A stretch of DNA of 64,000 nt from Oscheius sp. JU75 (lineage: Eukaryota; Nematoda; Chromadorea; Rhabditida; Rhabditidae), in assembly GCA_037178855.1 (NCBI GenBank), contig JASJZC010000001.1, forward strand, positions 8,618,001-8,682,000, written 5' to 3'. Below the pieces are notes generated by a model. The model was not told where the DNA came from. It worked only from the letters and a program-made list of their open reading frames with translations, and made no database searches. Of the stretch, positions 48,067-59,400 are shown one piece after another. Each line of letters opens with the position of its first letter. Within the stretch, counting starts at the first letter, position 1. Made by a program: the position numbers and the translations under genes.

Positions 48067-49205
48067 CCTATTGTTCAAGAAACACTACGTTTTTTGCTTA
48101 TACGAAGAAGGAAAAGGAGTACGATAGCTGACGCAGCGAGGATTAGCATCTGCTATAAACAGGCCTTTGTTTGGGCTACAAGTACACAAGTGCGCATTAG
48201 GACCGGAGAGACTTGTGACATTGAGGAACTAGGTTGTTTGAATTGGAAAAGAGGGCAAATATGGCTAGAAATGGGTGCGAAAAACAATTTTTTTAAATGT
48301 CGAACGAGACGCCGGAACATGACAGAAGGAAGCCAGATCGTAGTAACAATGTTCTCGGCGCAAGACAACGCGATCCTCCCCTTGTTTTTGCATAAAACGA
48401 GAGCGCCTGTTTCAGATATAGGATTTCGGTTTTATTCGGAGGTAAAAAACGTGTTCGGTCAACAAGTTGAACATGTACCGTAACCATATTACAAAGAGGT
48501 ACTGGTTCTATGGGGATGTCTCGAAATCAGCGGCCGGTTTTTTTGGGATAAGCGCTGCACATATCTTCTGTACTAGTTTGTTCGGGTTTAAAACTTAAAA
48601 AAAAACTTTCTCCAGGAGTCCCACCACGTAAGTCTTCTGTTTTTTTAACAAAACGTATTCATGAACTCTATAAAAAGGTGAGCAATTCGCGTCTCGTTTT
48701 GTCGATGTGTTTGATAGGAAACGAGAGAAAAAAAGCCTAGAGCAAATACGCTAGACCTTATTCGGCGTCTTAGATGTGCGACACCCATTACAAGACAGCC
48801 TATGGCTTCAAACCATTAGGCCACCAACTCTTATAACAAATCTAAGAGGACAATGAATGCGAGAACATCTTGGTTCCAGAGGCGACTCTCTTGAGATGAC
48901 CCTAAGTGGCACCCTGGGGCCTCTTTTTCTCGCTGTTCTCTTCCCAAATAACAGCTGTTTTCTAGGTGTGGAAATGGAGATGCGGGGGGCCGTCCGGAAA
49001 TGTGGCCTATGAATAATCTTCGGGTAGGCGCTGGCTCGAGTTTCATCAAACTTGGAGAAGACAAACATTTGCCAGGCGGAGAGAGAGCATCTATCTAAAT
49101 CCTTTTGCACTGAAAGAGTGATAAAAAGTTATTATTATACCCAAGACATTAGGTAGATATCACAGTTTAAACCACCAAAGAAATGTACACCTAAGAGGCA
49201 GTCTC

Positions 49206-52200
49206 CTAGTCCTTGTGCAGAAGGAGGTAGACCTGCTGAACACTGGCCAGTGCCGCGATTTGACGAGCCTCTTCGTCGTAGGCCCGATTCACGAACGCTG
49301 TTGCCCTGGCAAACGTCTCTGCGATTCTTTTACGCACTGGCGAAAGAAGAATGGATTCCGTTTCAGACACCCCGATGTAGAGCGAGTATTTGGCACGAAG
49401 TTCAGGCCACGCGGTAGAAAGGGACTTGAAGGCCGTCGTAGCGACGTCATGAAGAGCCTTCGGGGACAAGCTGGCGTGGTTTTTCAGCTGGAAATCCGGC
49501 TTCAGCGACTGAAAAGGTTCGAGGTTTGGGATATAAAAGCGATGTAGCCAATACAATTTAAAGTGGCTTTAACGTGGCGAGTAGATAGAATTAGAACTTT
49601 TTTGAATTTGGATTCGGCGAGAGCTTCAAATACCTCAGATTCCAGTTTCTTTTCGCATTTCCTAAGGCTTTATCATTATTTTCTGCTTTTTTTATTTTGT
49701 TTATCCACGCAATGTTAGTGTTCCTTAAAAAAACAGAACAGACCTCATCTTCGGCCGCATCCACAAAGGCGACCATCTCGCCGAGAACCACGCTGGCCGA
49801 TGCAAGTATCAGCTGATTACAGGCGGCTCTCAGACGACTGTCGATGATTTGACGACTGTCGCCAGACTGCTCGCTGAACTGGACAGGGAGCTGAATACGC
49901 TTTTTATAGAGAAAAAAAAGGAAAACCTACAGAAAACAAGATTTCTAGGAAAGCATTGTTGGAGCTAAGCTCGAACCAGCGGCCCTTGTCCTCCATGAAG
50001 GAATTCCTCATCTTCGTGAAGTCGATGCTCATCTCTCGCGTCGGCAGCGTGGCGTCAGCTCGTTGCGAAGCCGCCTGTCGATATGGGGTCGTCTGTTCTC
50101 TCAGAATCAGCAGGTGCTTAACGACGAAGAGCTCCGAATCGAGTTTCTTCCAGACAGGTCCTTTCGGGCCAGGCTTGATGGCAATCTGGTAGGCTGCCTC
50201 CTCGAGAGACTCGCAGCACATGGACAGCAGATCGCGGGCCAGCGATTGGAAGACGCCGAGCTGAAAAAAAGGCCAACTTTGAAGAGGAAAACGGTAAGCT
50301 TTTCTTCGTAAATTTAAGGAGTTTTATGCTACTATCAGTACCTGACAGGTGATATTTTTCGGGAGGCTTGTTCCAATAATGAAGGACACCTGAAGTTCGC
50401 GCCAATCGAATTCAGCGTCAAAGACAGCCTATGTGCCAACAAATTCGAAGAAAAAAAGGGGGGAAAGCGTGGAAATTGGCCTCAATAGGCTAGGTGGACC
50501 AAATTTTCGTGCTTCCGGATTTTTCAACGCATTTCCGCAGGGTTTTTTAACTTGAATTTTGTTGACAAGGAGGTCTTTTTCGTGGTGGGAGCCTCGAAAA
50601 AATCTGTAAAGAATTGATATACCGTCCCTCATTGTTGGAAATAGATTTGAGGACTCAAAAATGTATCGCTTACGTCGAGACACCTGAAAAGCTTTGCCAG
50701 ACACATGACTGTACGACGAACTGTCGGATACCAGAGACAGTGGAGATCGACAGCAGAAATTGGGGCGGCTGTTTTAGTCTCCGAGGCTTTCAGCAATGCC
50801 GTTTCGTCTGGAATTACTATTTTCATTCCTTTAAATAACTAAAAAATACCTTCAATCGTCTCCTCAACTGCGGGGGACGGTTCCTTCGTGCCCAAGCCGA
50901 TATTCTTCATCATTTCGAGTTTTTCCGGGTAGGCTAGGTCGCCTGGGGCGGGCTTGTAGCCGGCAATGTCGGTGCTGCCGTACGTGGAGGCCCGATAGAC
51001 GATCCGCTCCGCCACGTCGCCTACGAGTTCGCCCATCACGCCGACAAATCCGGCTCGCGGGTCGAAGAGCGAGCCCTCGTCACCGACAATTGTGGCCATT
51101 AGGGAGCAGCGTTCTTCGATCATTTCCACCTAAATTTTGAAGGCTTAAACGAAAAGCGAGAAGTGGTCATACCTTTAGAATCGTGCAGAGCTCGGCCAGG
51201 GTCTCTAGATGAGGATTGTGAACGACTAGGGGTCGCAGTGTGTCGTAGAGAAGACGCGACAGTCCCTCGGTGAATTCTTCGAAGGGATGAACTTGATTTT
51301 GAGGCTGGACGGAAAGGAAAGATGGGGCTGGACTGAAAACTTTGGATTTTACACAACTTTTGGCTAACGGTTGTTTAGCTAGACTCCGGCAAACGGATAA
51401 AGTATCATTTCCGCATGGCGCAATTAATAAAAGTGCTGTTTGAGAAGCAACAGGTCTCAAGTTCGATCCCCCAAGCACAGAAAAGCAACCGGCGCGCACG
51501 GCGCAGTCGGTAGTCTGTTTACAACGAAGAGCTAGAATTTGAATGCTCGTCGCTTAGAAGAAGGTATTTCCAAAACTTTCTTTAAATTTTCCCCATTTTC
51601 TACTTTTCCACGACTCTGATTTGTAATCGAATTCTAGGCATGTGGGAACCTCGCAATAAATTTGGAGAAAGACTAGAAGAAATATCTGGAAATTGGCCAA
51701 AATAGGGAAGCTGAGCCCCAGTTTTTCACGAATTTGCATTTTTTTTTTTGCAGTTTTCTCCTAAATTTGTTGGGTTGGTTTGTTCGCTGAGTTCGGTAAC
51801 AAGGTCAAAGAAATACCGACAAATACGCTAAATATGCCAAAAAAAGCTCATCTGTTCGATCCTGGGTTCATCGCGGGACCTTTTTCAGGGGCCCGACTGA
51901 CATGTTTCTGGGTTCCACTGCATAGACAAACCTCTGGATTCCTTTGGGAGAGAGCGGCTCGCCGGCATCCGTGGAGAAGAACTGACGATAGAGACGAAAT
52001 TCGTCGTCGCAGACGCGAAGAATAAAGGAGCAGCCGTTTCTGGTCAAGGCGCAGCTCGAGTCGAGAAACGTTCTGGAACTAGAATTGACAGAAAGGCGTA
52101 AGGGTTCAGGTTCAAGAGACCGAAACATTGTGTTTTCATAAAAAAAAGAACTTGGGAAAAGACTCACTCCATCAAATTTGCCAAAGTAGCCTGGACAATC

Positions 52201-53305
52201 GGCCAGAGCAGCTGCTGTCGGATTTGGAAGTAGGCGTGCTGACATTCTGATAGCATTTCCTGGAATTCTGGCACGTTGGCAAACCGAGCCTCGGCCACAG
52301 AGAGAGCAGATCTGAATTTTCGGATTAGAAGGCCGAAATGAGTTCCCCAAACTTGACAGAATTGGCCCGGGAGGCAAAAACACCGTAGAGAAGAGCAAAA
52401 GTGTCATCATCCGCTCCGAGACGTCCCAATTTGGCATAATCCACCTGCAGCTGGGCCTGACGATCTCTGACATCGGCTACGGAGGCCTCGAGGTCGGCCA
52501 CGACTCCGGATCGGATCCATGTCATGGATCTGAAGCGTACAAGTACAAGCAATTCGTGGGAATTTCTCGTAATTTACTCCCTTGCCTCTTACCTGCTGAG
52601 ACATTGCTCGAATTTGGAGTAGTAGAGAGCAGATTCCTTGTATTCCGGATGCTTTTTAAGGAACTTCAGACAGTCGTCAATCGTGGCAAGAATTCCGGCA
52701 AAGGTCTGCCCGGTGACGGAGAGTTTTGTCGTATTATTTAGCTTCTACAACACTTATATTCCGGTTAAAATACTACGAACCTTCATAATGATGTCGGCCT
52801 GCTTGAAGAAGTGAAGATTCGTCTTGATCTGCTCTGCTCCTGCCGAAAGGGCTGTTTGGTAGGCGAGAGCACGGTCACAGGCCTCGTGAAGAGAGGAAGT
52901 TCGGGCCGTGACACCATCGTAGGCACCTCTCAGCTCGTCCATGTTCTTGGACACTCTTTTAGAAAAAAACAGAGCGAAACCAACCTGTTTACAAACCTCC
53001 ATCCGCTCTTTTAGCACTCGAAGACGTTGCATATTGGCTCGTAGCGTGGCAACTTCTGGTGCTTCCTGTTGCTCGATCAGGGCGACTTCTTTGCTTCGAG
53101 ACTCGCGGAGAGCTGCCGCCAGAGCTCCGGCTAGCAGACTGTCACCGGAAACTGAGGCTTCTTCTGCAAAAATAATGTGGAATGTAAAAAGAAAAAGAGG
53201 CTCACCGAGCTCAAGATTCTCGTCCTCGGCCGGCGGCAGGCCATATTCTGCAGCCTTGGCGGCCAGGAGCTCGACTGTTCGAAGATGGAGCTGCTCAAAC
53301 TCCAT
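49206..53305 (-). CDS. COG3: conserved oligomeric Golgi complex subunit 3
   Basis: Lobe A subunit of the COG tethering complex, needed for retrograde traffic within the Golgi. Fourteen exons (53305-53206, 53163-52997, 52945-52781, 52744-52593, 52529-52353, 52311-52168, 52078-51932, 51332-51173, 51129-50850, 50816-50674, 50428-50390, 50260-49931, 49899-49744, 49508-49206) sum to 820 residues; human COG3 has 828. Diagnostic blocks are [85 protein letters not shown] and the final [11 protein letters not shown]. The N-terminal coiled-coil region is weakly conserved, as is usual. The ATG lies six bases after ATTTTTCAG. It is transcribed divergently from HTATSF1, with 216 bp between the ATGs. Intron 7 holds tRNA-like remnants. 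Confidence 0.94.
51412..51475 (+). repeat. degenerate tRNA-like element (4)
   Basis: In COG3 intron 7, GCATGGCGCAATTAATAAAAG resembles a damaged D-arm and CTCAAGTTCGATCCCCCAAG keeps a clean B-box (GTTCGATCC). A further A-box-like GGCGCAGTCGGTAG at about 51500 suggests a second truncated copy. Confidence 0.5.
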
Positions 53306-53521
53306 TTTCCGCTGAAAAATATGGGTATTGAATGGGGAAAGGGAGAGGGGGAAAGAGAAACAAATGAAAAGAGAAAGTTCAAACGTGGAAACTTGGTGCG
53401 CGATTTTATGGGCGTGGTCAAACCCGCGCCTTTTTCGAATTTATTTTCGTTCTTACTTTTGTTTGTTTCCTCATTTTCCGGCTATTTCTCATCAAAACTT
53501 ATCATCTTAGGGCGTTAAAAG
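53306..53521. promoter_or_regulatory. shared divergent promoter interval COG3/HTATSF1
   Basis: Only 216 bp separate the two divergent start codons, so both promoters and 5' UTRs must fall here. Both sides end in acceptor-like sites (ATTTTTCAG six bases before COG3, ATCATCTTAG 11 bases before HTATSF1), suggesting trans-spliced leaders. No TATA-like or other specific motif is claimed. Confidence 0.6.
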
Positions 53522-56117
53522 ATGGCCGACGAACCCTTCATCCCGGAGACGGAAGATGACGATGAGGCGGAAGCTCCCGTGGTCGTGGAACAGCCTCAAG
53601 AGGCGACAGAGGAGCGGCAAAGGCCCGAAACGTCCGTTAACAATGGTTTGCTAATTTTTTCCCAAGTAACTACGCCTGTTTTCAGATTTTGAAGAACGAT
53701 TTCTAAACGACAAATGGTATGGCCGCTACAAGTTGATCCAGCAATACGTAAAATTCGTGAATGATACCTGGCTTCCAGTTGACGAGGAAGAATACGAGCT
53801 TGTTCAGCAGCTCTGGATGGAACAAGAGGCCGGAGAGATTCAGGTACGAGCCTTGTTTTTACTTTTTTTACGGAAAGCTTTCAGGAAGTTGGCGGTGTTA
53901 AATGCAAATACAACTTCGATACGAAAGAATGGGAGCCTATTCCCGTAGAGATCGACGAGGATTTTATTGCGGCCTATCAGTCCAACTACGGAGTTCAGTA
54001 CGACTACGGTAATTTCATGTTTTTAGGCAAAAATTCCTAAAACATTCTCTTTCAGACCAAATGACGGAGCAGTTTCGCAAGGAACAGGAGGCCAAGCTAA
54101 AGGAGCGCGAGGAGAAGAAGGAGGAAAAGAAAAAGAGAAAGGCCGCGGAGGAGCTTAAACCGATGGAGGGATGGATCGAGATGGACGAGCACATCAGTGC
54201 CGTCTACGTCAGCAATCTTCCACTGGACATCGATGAAGAAGAGTTTAAGGAGTTTATGTCGAAGGCCGGAGTAATCAAGCTCGATGCTCGCACACACAAG
54301 CCAAAGATTAAACTCTATCGGGCAGATGATGGCGGTCTTAAGGGTGATGGCAGATGCTCCTACTTTCGCATGGTAAGTTGCTCCTGAATCTGATTTGAAT
54401 TGTTAGCGCGTCTCCTTCTGATGCCCACTGCAAAGAGTGTCATAAGCTTAAAGAGACACTGAAAGCGTGTAAACGAGTTAACGGCGAGCTTCAATCTTTT
54501 TGTAGCAGCCGGGTCCCGCCATGAACTTCCCGGAAAATCTATATTTTGCATTTTTCGACATTATCCACCTATTTTCTCGATTTCTAAGTTTAATCGATTC
54601 AAAGTCAAATTCTGCCGATAGGGAAATTACCGAGAAAAAGTACGATACATCGATTTTACCTTGAACGGTCCACTTTCCGCAACTTTCTGTCAAAGTAGTT
54701 GATTCTGGGGTGAAATTTGTCGGCAAACCGATTAAAAACACTTAGATACCTAGAAAATGAATGTAAGGCACTGAAAAGTGCAGAAAAACCTCGAACCCCA
54801 AAAGTTGAGCTTCCCGCACAAAAGTCCAAATTCAAAACCCGCTTTGTTTGATCTATTACCCATAATGTCTGTGGCCATTCAATGACCCGAAAAAGTAGGT
54901 GTTTCATCCTGCCGCGTTTCCAATATCCCTAGCTAAAGAAACCTTGCTTTTACAGAAAAAAGGCCAAATTGCAGGAGTCCGTGGATATCGCGCTGAATAT
55001 TCTGGACGGAGCCCAGTTCAAGGGCAAGGAGGTCAAGGTGGAAAAGGCTCACTTCGAGCTGAAGGGCGAGTATGACCCGTCCAAAAAGCCGAAAAAGATG
55101 ACGGCGGCCCAGAAGAAGAGCTACATCGAGCGTCAGAAAAAGTATTTCCTTCCCCTCTTTTTGGCATCCTAATCAAATTTGAGAGTGTTCGAATGGAAGC
55201 CGGACAAGCCCCGAAACTACCGACCCATCTCCGATTGTACAGTGATTATTAGCAATCTCTTCACTATCGAGGAACTCAATGTGGGTCTTTTTTTCTTAAG
55301 CGAAAAAAAATCTTTCTTAAGTTAAGGCGCTACACAATTTGAATTCGGCGCGCAAATTTAGCGATAGTAAAAACCGAAAGACCAAGCCGCCTATGCAACA
55401 AAAACGTTCTGCAAATTTTTTTTTCCAGTTTTTCACGTGTTAGCAAAAAGGGTTGTCGTGCATGGAACTCGAACCCGCCTGTTTTGGATTTGTAGTCGGA
55501 GTGCTAACCGACTGAGCCACGCGGGAAAATTTGGTGAATTTCCAAGGAAATACATGAGCTTTGATGGGCTACCAATAACACTGAGATAATAACCAAGTGC
55601 CTTATGTTAGACTCGCTTCAATTCACGCTAAAAATGGTTCAGAAAACACCGGCTCTCCTCTTCGATATCAAGCAGGATCTGGAGACGAGCTGTTCCAAGT
55701 ACGGCAAGGTGAAGAAAGTTGTCGTCTACGATGTAAGTTTTCTAGGGAAAAAATGACGAAATTATCCTTTACTTTACTAGACGCAAAATCTAAGTTTACC
55801 CATTTTCTTCCAGAACAATCCAGACGGCGTCTGTTCCGTGGCCTTTGAGACGACCGTGGAATCGGATCAGGCCGTGAAGATGCTCGACGGCCGGGTTGTC
55901 AAGGGCAGGACGTGAGTATTGTCTTATTTTACCAAAACGATAGTATTTTAGAATCAAGGCCCACCACTGGGACGGACGGACCAAGTACAAGAGGGAGGAG
56001 ACGGCAGAAGAACGGGCTGCCCGAGAGGCCGAATGGGATCGCTTCGTTGGTCAGGACAGTGACGAAGAGGAGGACAACGATGAACACGAGGAAGAAGCAC
56101 CAAATCAGCCAGAATAA
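53522..56117 (+). CDS. HTATSF1: Tat-SF1/CUS2-type U2 snRNP splicing factor
   Basis: Two-RRM protein of the HTATSF1/CUS2 family that binds SF3B1 and prepares U2 snRNP. Nine exons (53522-53645, 53686-53843, 53885-54008, 54056-54372, 54975-55141, 55184-55280, 55643-55732, 55814-55911, 55952-56117) give 446 residues. An acidic N-terminus leads to KYNFDTKEWEPI. RRM1 starts at AVYVSNLPLDIDEEEF, continues over a 602 bp intron and ends with KVEKAHFELKG. The UHM-like RRM2 runs from TVIISNLFTIEEL through DIKQDLETSCSKYGKV to DGVCSVAFE. The C-terminus is acidic (DSDEEEDNDEHEEE), typical of the family. The expected segment between EELN and KTPALL is shorter than in human. An extra small exon in 55281-55642 is possible, although a reverse-strand tRNA-like sequence occupies part of that intron. 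Confidence 0.92.
55451..55526 (-). repeat. degenerate tRNA-like element (5)
   Basis: The minus strand has GCGTGGCTCAGTCGGTTAGCA (D-arm), a 20-odd base middle and GCGGGTTCGAGTTCC (T-arm), close to tRNA spacing. The anticodon stem does not pair, so it is listed as tRNA-derived rather than as a tRNA gene. It lies in HTATSF1 intron 6. Confidence 0.5.
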
Positions 56118-56482
56118 GGCCCGATAACTATACCGGTATCTCAGTTTTTGTACTTTTTGATATGTTTTTAGTAAATCTGTCGACGGAATGTTTTTGTTTT
56201 ACATTCACACATTTTGGGTTACTTTAGGCGTCAAAATATTAACAAAGTCGAGATTCCCGAACTCCAATTCGATTGATTTGCGTATTTCAGGTTACTGTAG
56301 CTAGAAATTGCGTACCTATTTTTATGCTGATGAGCAATACTACCAAATGCAAGGGAGTGTGTTTATTCGTGTGACAAATACATGAGTAGGCATCTACGAG
56401 GGAAAATTATGCAGAAACAGAGAGGAACCCGTGAAGAAGAGACTTCAGACAAAAATGCATCTTTTTTCTGTGTATAGCACTC
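56118..56482. other. convergent intergenic interval HTATSF1/FLVCR-like
   Basis: About 365 bp between converging genes, with no exon or repeat recognised. It should hold both 3' UTRs. Confidence 0.5.
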
Positions 56483-59400
56483 TTAATCGGTGGCTGTGCA
56501 GCTGGTCAGCTGGGTCTCGGACGTCTTAACATGTTTTTTATGACAATTTTTGGGATCGACCTACCGGCATGTGAGCATGGACAGCATGAGCCTTTTGTCT
56601 TCTGAGATCCTCAGTGATTAGGCAGGTCAGAGCTGTGCCGACAACCAAAATGGTCGACATGATAATGTTGCACCAGAAAGTGTTCAAGCCGTGCATGACC
56701 TTGCCCATTAGGAGGGTCAAAATGATTCCGAAGATCTGCGCACTGGCGTTGAGAAGTCCGGAGGTGGTTCCCTCCGCGGCCGGATAGGTGATTTCGGCGG
56801 CAAATTCGAATCCGATGGGCAGGTAGCCGGTCATGAAGAAGCCCAAGGCGAAGGCGTTCAAAAACACGACGACGATGCCAATCTCGATGGTGAAGGTGAA
56901 GCTGAGCATGCCGAGAAAGGAAAAGAAGTAGACGGCGACCGTTGTGTACCTAAAATTGTCGAATCACCCGTACAGCCTCGGCAGTTAGCAGGGGTTCAAA
57001 AAGAAAAGCACATTCCTGACCGATACGGTAGGGGAAAAGATTTTCTTGACGCAGTACGTGTGGGATAAAATTTTGCTCTTTCGAAGAGACTGTCAGAGAC
57101 ACGGGAAAAAGTGAGAATAGGTGGAACCAAACCCACGCTAAATTCTCGTGGGGCGGCTGCGCTCACCAGTTGACCTCGCTGCCATCATATCACTTGCAAC
57201 ACGGGCTCGCCTAGTTCCAGCTGCATTTTTTGGTGCCGGAATGCCACTTTTAAAAGCATCATATCTCGACTCAGGAAGAGATTAAACAAATTTGGGAGTA
57301 TACCCCGGGATCCTTATCCAAAGGGCTATCGAAAGAGACTTTGATCGATGAAAATTCGTCTGTGACCTAACATGATTCCCTTGTGAGATAGTACGGGAAA
57401 GAAATGGTGGGGTGATATGAAGCTATTAGAGAGAGAGAGTAGCCGAGACAGTTCGGGCCAGAGCTTGCTAAGATTTCGAGACAGTACAAGAGAGAATTAG
57501 TTAGGGATATAGAGGATAGGGTGGGAGAGAAAAACTGACTTGAACTTCTTGAACTTGTCCAGACACCATCCTCCCACTACACTGCCCATCATTCCGGCAA
57601 CCACGATGACCAGTCCGATCTGTCCGACCTGTTCAGACTTGTCCGGATAGATGGATAAGACCATCTGGGCCAAGAGGGTCGAGACGGCATAGAAGACCCC
57701 AGTGTTGATGCCTGAAGATATCGGATTTGATTGTCTCATTCTCACACATCTCTCGCGCCAAATGTCTCCATTTTATGCTCGTTACACTGGCTATTGGATC
57801 GCTTCAATTTCGTGAGAAAAAGTTCGAAATTTCCGAAGAAAAAATATAAAATTTGCAAAAGAAAAATGTTTCGAACCCGAGATTTTATGCTCTGCAGGCA
57901 ACGCTCTTACCGACTGCGCCATGAGACGCGAAAACATTCCAGGAAATACGAGAGCCTCCAGTGAAAACTAACCATAGGTTATAAAGAGCAGGACGAAGTC
58001 TTTGCTGGTCATGAGTCCGACGAGTGTCGACCAGAAGTTTGAATCGAAGGCTTTCTCTTCCTGAGCGGTCAGCTGAGCCAGACTGGGTGGGACCGGAGGT
58101 CGTGCGGTAAAGAAGATTAGAATGAGAGTCAGAATGACAGTGTTCAGTACAGCTGAGCTCAAGAAGAGCAGATTCAGATCCCAGGCAATCTCTTCCGTCG
58201 TCCCGTTGTGAACCATCAGGGGCGGGGTCACGAATCCGATGGCTATTCCCAGCTGATTACCGAAGACTCCCAGGGCACAGGCCTTAGAGACCTCATCAGG
58301 ACCGAACCAGACAGCTGCAAGGCGGGGTGGAATGCCGAGAGTGAACATCTGAGAGGCTCCGACAATCGTCTGGCCGACGAAGGTGATCCAGAATCCATCT
58401 GAAGATTGCGTGGGTCAGTGGGAGAGAATTCTCTTTGGGACACATGAAGTCCTTTCTTCGTTTGGGGATCCATTGGCACAATTTCTCACATTTCGGGTCG
58501 AAGACCGGTTTGAAGCTTTTCTATGCTCTGCAAAGTTGTAGAATGGTCCTTCATTCATTTTACAACTTTGCGGAGTATCAAAAAACTAATAAAAAATGTC
58601 GTCTTCGCTTCCGAAAAAAAAATATTTTCACCAGAGCTCATACAGAAATTCTGCGCCTGTCTGTCAACGGGTCCCTCAGCGAACAAAATTCTGTAACAGG
58701 CTGATCAAAGATTACCAGGGTTGGTCGACAGGATCCTGACCCAGGCTCCTATGCAGTTGCCCAAAGCTCCCAGAAGAACAGAGACTCGAAGTCCGTACTT
58801 GTCCAGTAGCCATCTGAAAGCTGTATCCTGTTTCCCACACTTGCACAAAAAGGTTGACGCAAGCAACTTTGTCAGAGAGCGTCAGTGTCCTGTATTTGTT
58901 CTCGCGAGAGAGTCTCCTTAACCCTTGACATGTAAGCATCAGGCGAGAACAAGCCTACTTTTGTTTGGTCGCGACTGCTGTCGACGGCTGGCAACACCGA
59001 TGGACACTTTGTGAATGTCACGTGGGCATGTATAATCTTTATGCAGAAACGAGTTCAGGGAGCAGTAAATCTATAGGAAGGTTCCAGTATAGCTATTCAG
59101 CTCCGTAGATACAGAGAACACAGAGTATCCCCCACTAGCAGTCGGCAAACAGATTGCGTACATCGAATTATCCCGGGTCACATCCGGGAGAGAATGTTCC
59201 TGACTAGATAGACTGGTAGTGTTTCAGGGTGTCACTAAGTTTCGGATAGCCTAACCAGATTCCTAGAATTGTACCGGTGCGGTCAAGAGACCCTTCTCTG
59301 AACTGACTACCAGAGGCTGGACTGTAGTAGAAGCTACTAAAGATTCGAGCGAGTTATAGAGTGGACACCTTGTGCTAGAAAGTAGCGAAACTCTTTTGGA

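Larger units (their letters stand above)
44773..49205. other. gene-poor region, 4.4 kb
   Basis: The largest stretch without a recognised gene. It contains a hairpin repeat (45550), a repeat-C copy (46612), a 12-G run (47449-47460) and a tRNA-like sequence (48004). Open frames up to 150 codons exist but show no family signature and are crossed by repeats. Confidence 0.5.

Noticed and set aside
51868-52473. 201-codon open frame (-)
   Set aside because: It mixes correct COG3 coding pieces with wrong-frame intron read-through. The spliced COG3 model explains the conserved parts.
55451-57930. Functional tRNA genes at 55451-55526 and 57860-57930
   Set aside because: A/B-box-like arms are present, but I could not pair the anticodon and acceptor stems, so they are listed as tRNA-like repeats.
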